Of a stretch of DNA of 64,000 bases, positions 61,756-64,000 are shown in pieces. The position numbers and the translations under genes are program-made. The notes below the pieces were generated by a model. The model was not told the DNA's origin. It made no database searches and saw only the letters and a list, made by a program, of their open reading frames with translations. Source of the stretch: Macrostomum hystrix. Taxonomy: Eukaryota; Platyhelminthes; Macrostomidae. The stretch covers positions 1,411,001 to 1,475,000 of the forward strand of contig CATNEN010000030.1 of the NCBI GenBank assembly GCA_950097015.1. Reading direction: 5' to 3'. Within the stretch, counting starts at the first letter, position 1; each line of letters begins with the position of its first letter.

Positions 61756-63438
61756 TTAGTCCCAGTTGGTGTCAGGCGCGCTGGCCGCCCAGTCGGTGGG
61801 CCCGGAAGCCGCGGCGGCCACCTGGGCCCCCCAGGAGTCCGCACCGGCGCCCCAGTCCTCGCCTCCGGCACCGCCGAGAGTCGGCTGGCCGACAGCGCCG
61901 AAGCCAGTGGCGGCAGCGGCAGCCGGCGCGACAGTTTCGCCCCAGTCCTCGGCGGTTTGAACTCCGCCAAGTCCACCGGCTGCGGCAGCCGACACCGGCG
62001 CCTGCTCGACGGTTTCGTCCTTTTGTTCCTTCTCCTGCTCCTCTGGTGTGCGGAAGAAGAACAGGTCGGGCATGACGTCCCAATCGGTGTCGTATGGGAT
62101 GGTGCCCCGGATGCGCAGCACCTGCGGTACGGTTGCAGCAGTGGCGGAGAGCAGAGCTCAGCTTTGCTAACTACTTGCTAGTAGACAACTTAGTATCTTT
62201 CTGAAGCAGATCGTTTCAGTCTTGTCGCGAAAAAGGAAAAACAGGACGAGATAATTGGCTGATCTAGTATAGGATTGGATAAGTGACTGATAAACTGTCT
62301 AGGATGGGATAAGTGACTGATAAACTGTCTAGGATGAGATAAGTGACGGATAAACTGTCTAGGATTGGATAAGTGACGGATAAACTGTCTAGGATGGGAT
62401 AAGTGACTGATAAACTGTCTAGGATTGGATTAGTGACTGATAAACTGTCTAGGATGGGATAAGTGACTGATAAACTGTCTAGGATGGGATAAGTGACTGA
62501 TAAACTGTCTAGGATGGGATAAGTGACTGATAAACTGTCTAGGATGGGATAAGTGGCTGATAAACTGTCTAGGATGGGATAAGTGACTGATAAACTGTCT
62601 AGGATGGGATTTATTGACGGATAAACGGTCTAGGACGGGATAATTTACGGATAAACGGTCTAGGATGGGATAATTTACGGATAAACGGTCTAGGATGGGA
62701 TAATTTACGGATAAACTGTCTAGGATGGGATAAGTGAATGATAAACTGTCTAGAATGGGATATATTGACGGATTAACGGTCTAGGATGGGATAATTTACG
62801 GCTAAACTTTCTAGAATGGGATGTTATGCTGTAGGGAAGCAGCAATCAATTAATGATCCAATAATCTGTTAAGGAAGCTAGAATGCAGTGCAAACCTGTC
62901 GGGTCAGCAGCCACCAGGCCAAGCCCACGCTGTTCACGCTGTTGTTGTTGCACGGCACAGCGATGTCAACGTAGCGCAGGGAGGCGTCCGAGTTGCACAG
63001 GGCCACAACTGGCAGGTTGACGTAGTGCGACTCGGTGATGGCCTGGTGGTCCTGGCGCGGACAGCTGGCAATAAGCAGGCGGGGCTCGCGGAAGGCCGCC
63101 TGAATCTGGTTGGTGAATGTGCCGGGTGTGAATCGGCCTGCAATGGCGGTGGCGCCAGTGTACTTGGCAAACTTAAGTACGGCCCGCTGGGCGTGCTGGG
63201 TGCCGGCGATGGCGAACACATCAGCTGGATTCTCGATGGCGGCGATTGCCCGTGCGGCTAGTACAATCTTCTCCCAGGTCTTCTTACAATTAAAGATGTT
63301 GAAGCCAGCCTTGGTGCGGCCGAAAACATAGGGCTCCATCTGGTAGTCGGTGTTGCGCGCCCCGACATGCATCTGGGCTGCGATCATCAGCCGAGCGTCG
63401 GAGTCCTTCAGGGTTAGGCAGTCGATTCCGGAAGTCAT
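61756..63438 (-). CDS. RPSA: 40S ribosomal protein SA (laminin receptor homologue)
   Basis: Exons 62896-63438 and 61756-62121 join in phase 0 to give 302 residues (human 295). The start [20 protein letters not shown] is diverged, but the core is clear: [97 protein letters not shown] and MPDLFFFR. The C-terminal tail is Ala/Gly-rich with acidic D/E-W-G motifs (AEDWGE, GEDWGAG, TNWD), like the EDW repeats of animal RPSA. RPSA is a uS2 protein on the small ribosomal subunit, needed for 40S maturation, and has been described as a laminin receptor in animals. ATG 63438 is chosen by homology; the frame stays open upstream through repeat DNA, and acceptor-like CAGCAG lies close before it. Confidence 0.94.
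62255..62830. repeat. Minisatellite, 30-bp unit
   Basis: About 19 copies with core GATAAACTGTCTAGGATGGG, filling most of the RPSA intron (62122-62895). A diverged subset at the right end has TTTACGGATAAACGG. Confidence 0.95.
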
Positions 63439-63519
63439 CGCGTCGCTGCTGATCTTCTTCTGTGGCGCTGTGGGTGGCAACGATTTCGCTTTTTGGTATT
63501 TGGGGATGGTGACTACAAA

Positions 63520-64000
63520 TATGAGAGTGGCGGCTGCAATCTGGGGATCTGGGAGAGTGACAGCTGCAATCTGGGGATCTGGGAGAGTGACAGCTGCAAT
63601 CTGGGGATCTGGGAGTGACAGCTGCAATCTGGGGATCTGGGAGAGTGACAGCTGCAATCTGGGGATCTGGGAGAGTGACAGCTGCAATCTGGGGATCTGG
63701 GAGTGACAGCTGCAATCTGGGGATCTGGGAGTGACAGCTGCAATCTGGGGATCTGGGAGTGACAGCTGCAATCTGGGGATCTGGGAGTGACAGCTGCAAT
63801 CTGGGGATCTGAGAGAGTGACAGCTGCAATCTGGGGATCTGGGAGAGTGACAGCTGCAATCTGGGGATCTGAGAGAGTGACAGCTGCAATCTGGGGATTT
63901 GGAGAGTGACAGCTGCAATCTGGGGATCTGGGAGTGACAGCTGCAATCTGGGGATCTGGGAGAGTGACAGCTGCAATCTGGGGATCTGAGAGAGTGACAG
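63520..64000. repeat. Minisatellite, 27-30-bp units, runs off the window
   Basis: About 17 copies with core GACAGCTGCAATCTGGGGAT; units differ by the presence of AGA. It lies just upstream of RPSA, so it is probably its first intron or promoter side. False ORFs span it. Confidence 0.94.

Noticed and set aside
63290-63976. Minus-strand ORFs extending upstream of RPSA
   Set aside because: Read-through of the 27-30-bp repeat; RPSA homology starts at the ATG at 63438.

Overview
The window is nuclear DNA of an animal. Genes are split by GT-AG introns, and the proteins are typically metazoan: a hemicentin-like matrix protein, an ATF4-like bZIP factor, heparan sulfate C5-epimerase, syntaxin 17 and an IL-17-like cytokine. 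The presence of a beta-class carbonic anhydrase, fast-diverged sequences and possible trans-splice acceptors fit a spiralian invertebrate, perhaps a flatworm. That taxonomic guess is inference; no species can be named from the sequence alone.

Layout: 18-17914 (-) is the 5' part of a hemicentin-like gene. Seventeen exons with consistent splice phases encode a signal peptide, a VWA domain, the hemicentin linker and about eleven Ig domains, and the gene runs off the left edge. 19569-20066 (-) is a small secreted IL-17-like protein. 23332-24061 (+) is an unrecognised acidic protein interrupted by one frameshift, and 24564-24960 (-) is a weak hypothetical. 27016-28466 (-) is syntaxin 17. 31470-34356 (-) is glucuronyl C5-epimerase. 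35858-36571 (-) is an ATF4-like bZIP gene preceded by a two-residue uORF1 and an overlapping 70-residue uORF2. 38348-46792 (-) is a nine-exon long coiled-coil protein. 48319-49021 (-) is a single-pass membrane protein. 51366-53343 (-) is exosome subunit CSL4. 55827-57700 (+) is a beta-carbonic anhydrase, followed head-to-tail by isoprenylcysteine carboxyl methyltransferase at 58856-61013 (+). 61756-63438 (-) is ribosomal protein SA, convergent with the methyltransferase.

The most striking property of the DNA is its tandem repeats. Nearly every sizeable intron and many intergenic gaps hold a minisatellite with its own unit, from about 8 to 71 bp. Several arrays have a second, higher-order period, such as 918 bp made of 27 units of 34 bp. 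Between them lie tRNA-derived SINE families, and one 339-bp fold-back element with a 15-bp target duplication whose arms carry hammerhead-like cores, suggestive of a Penelope-like relic.

The genes do not form one pathway; they are ordinary housekeeping, matrix and signalling genes. Two local arrangements suggest regulation: the ATF4-type uORF pair, and the roughly 100-nt gap between the only AATAAA after the carbonic anhydrase and a strong acceptor before the methyltransferase. Six places in four genes need a one-base skip to keep an otherwise good reading frame, all in the same direction. Residual insertion errors in the assembly are the simplest explanation.
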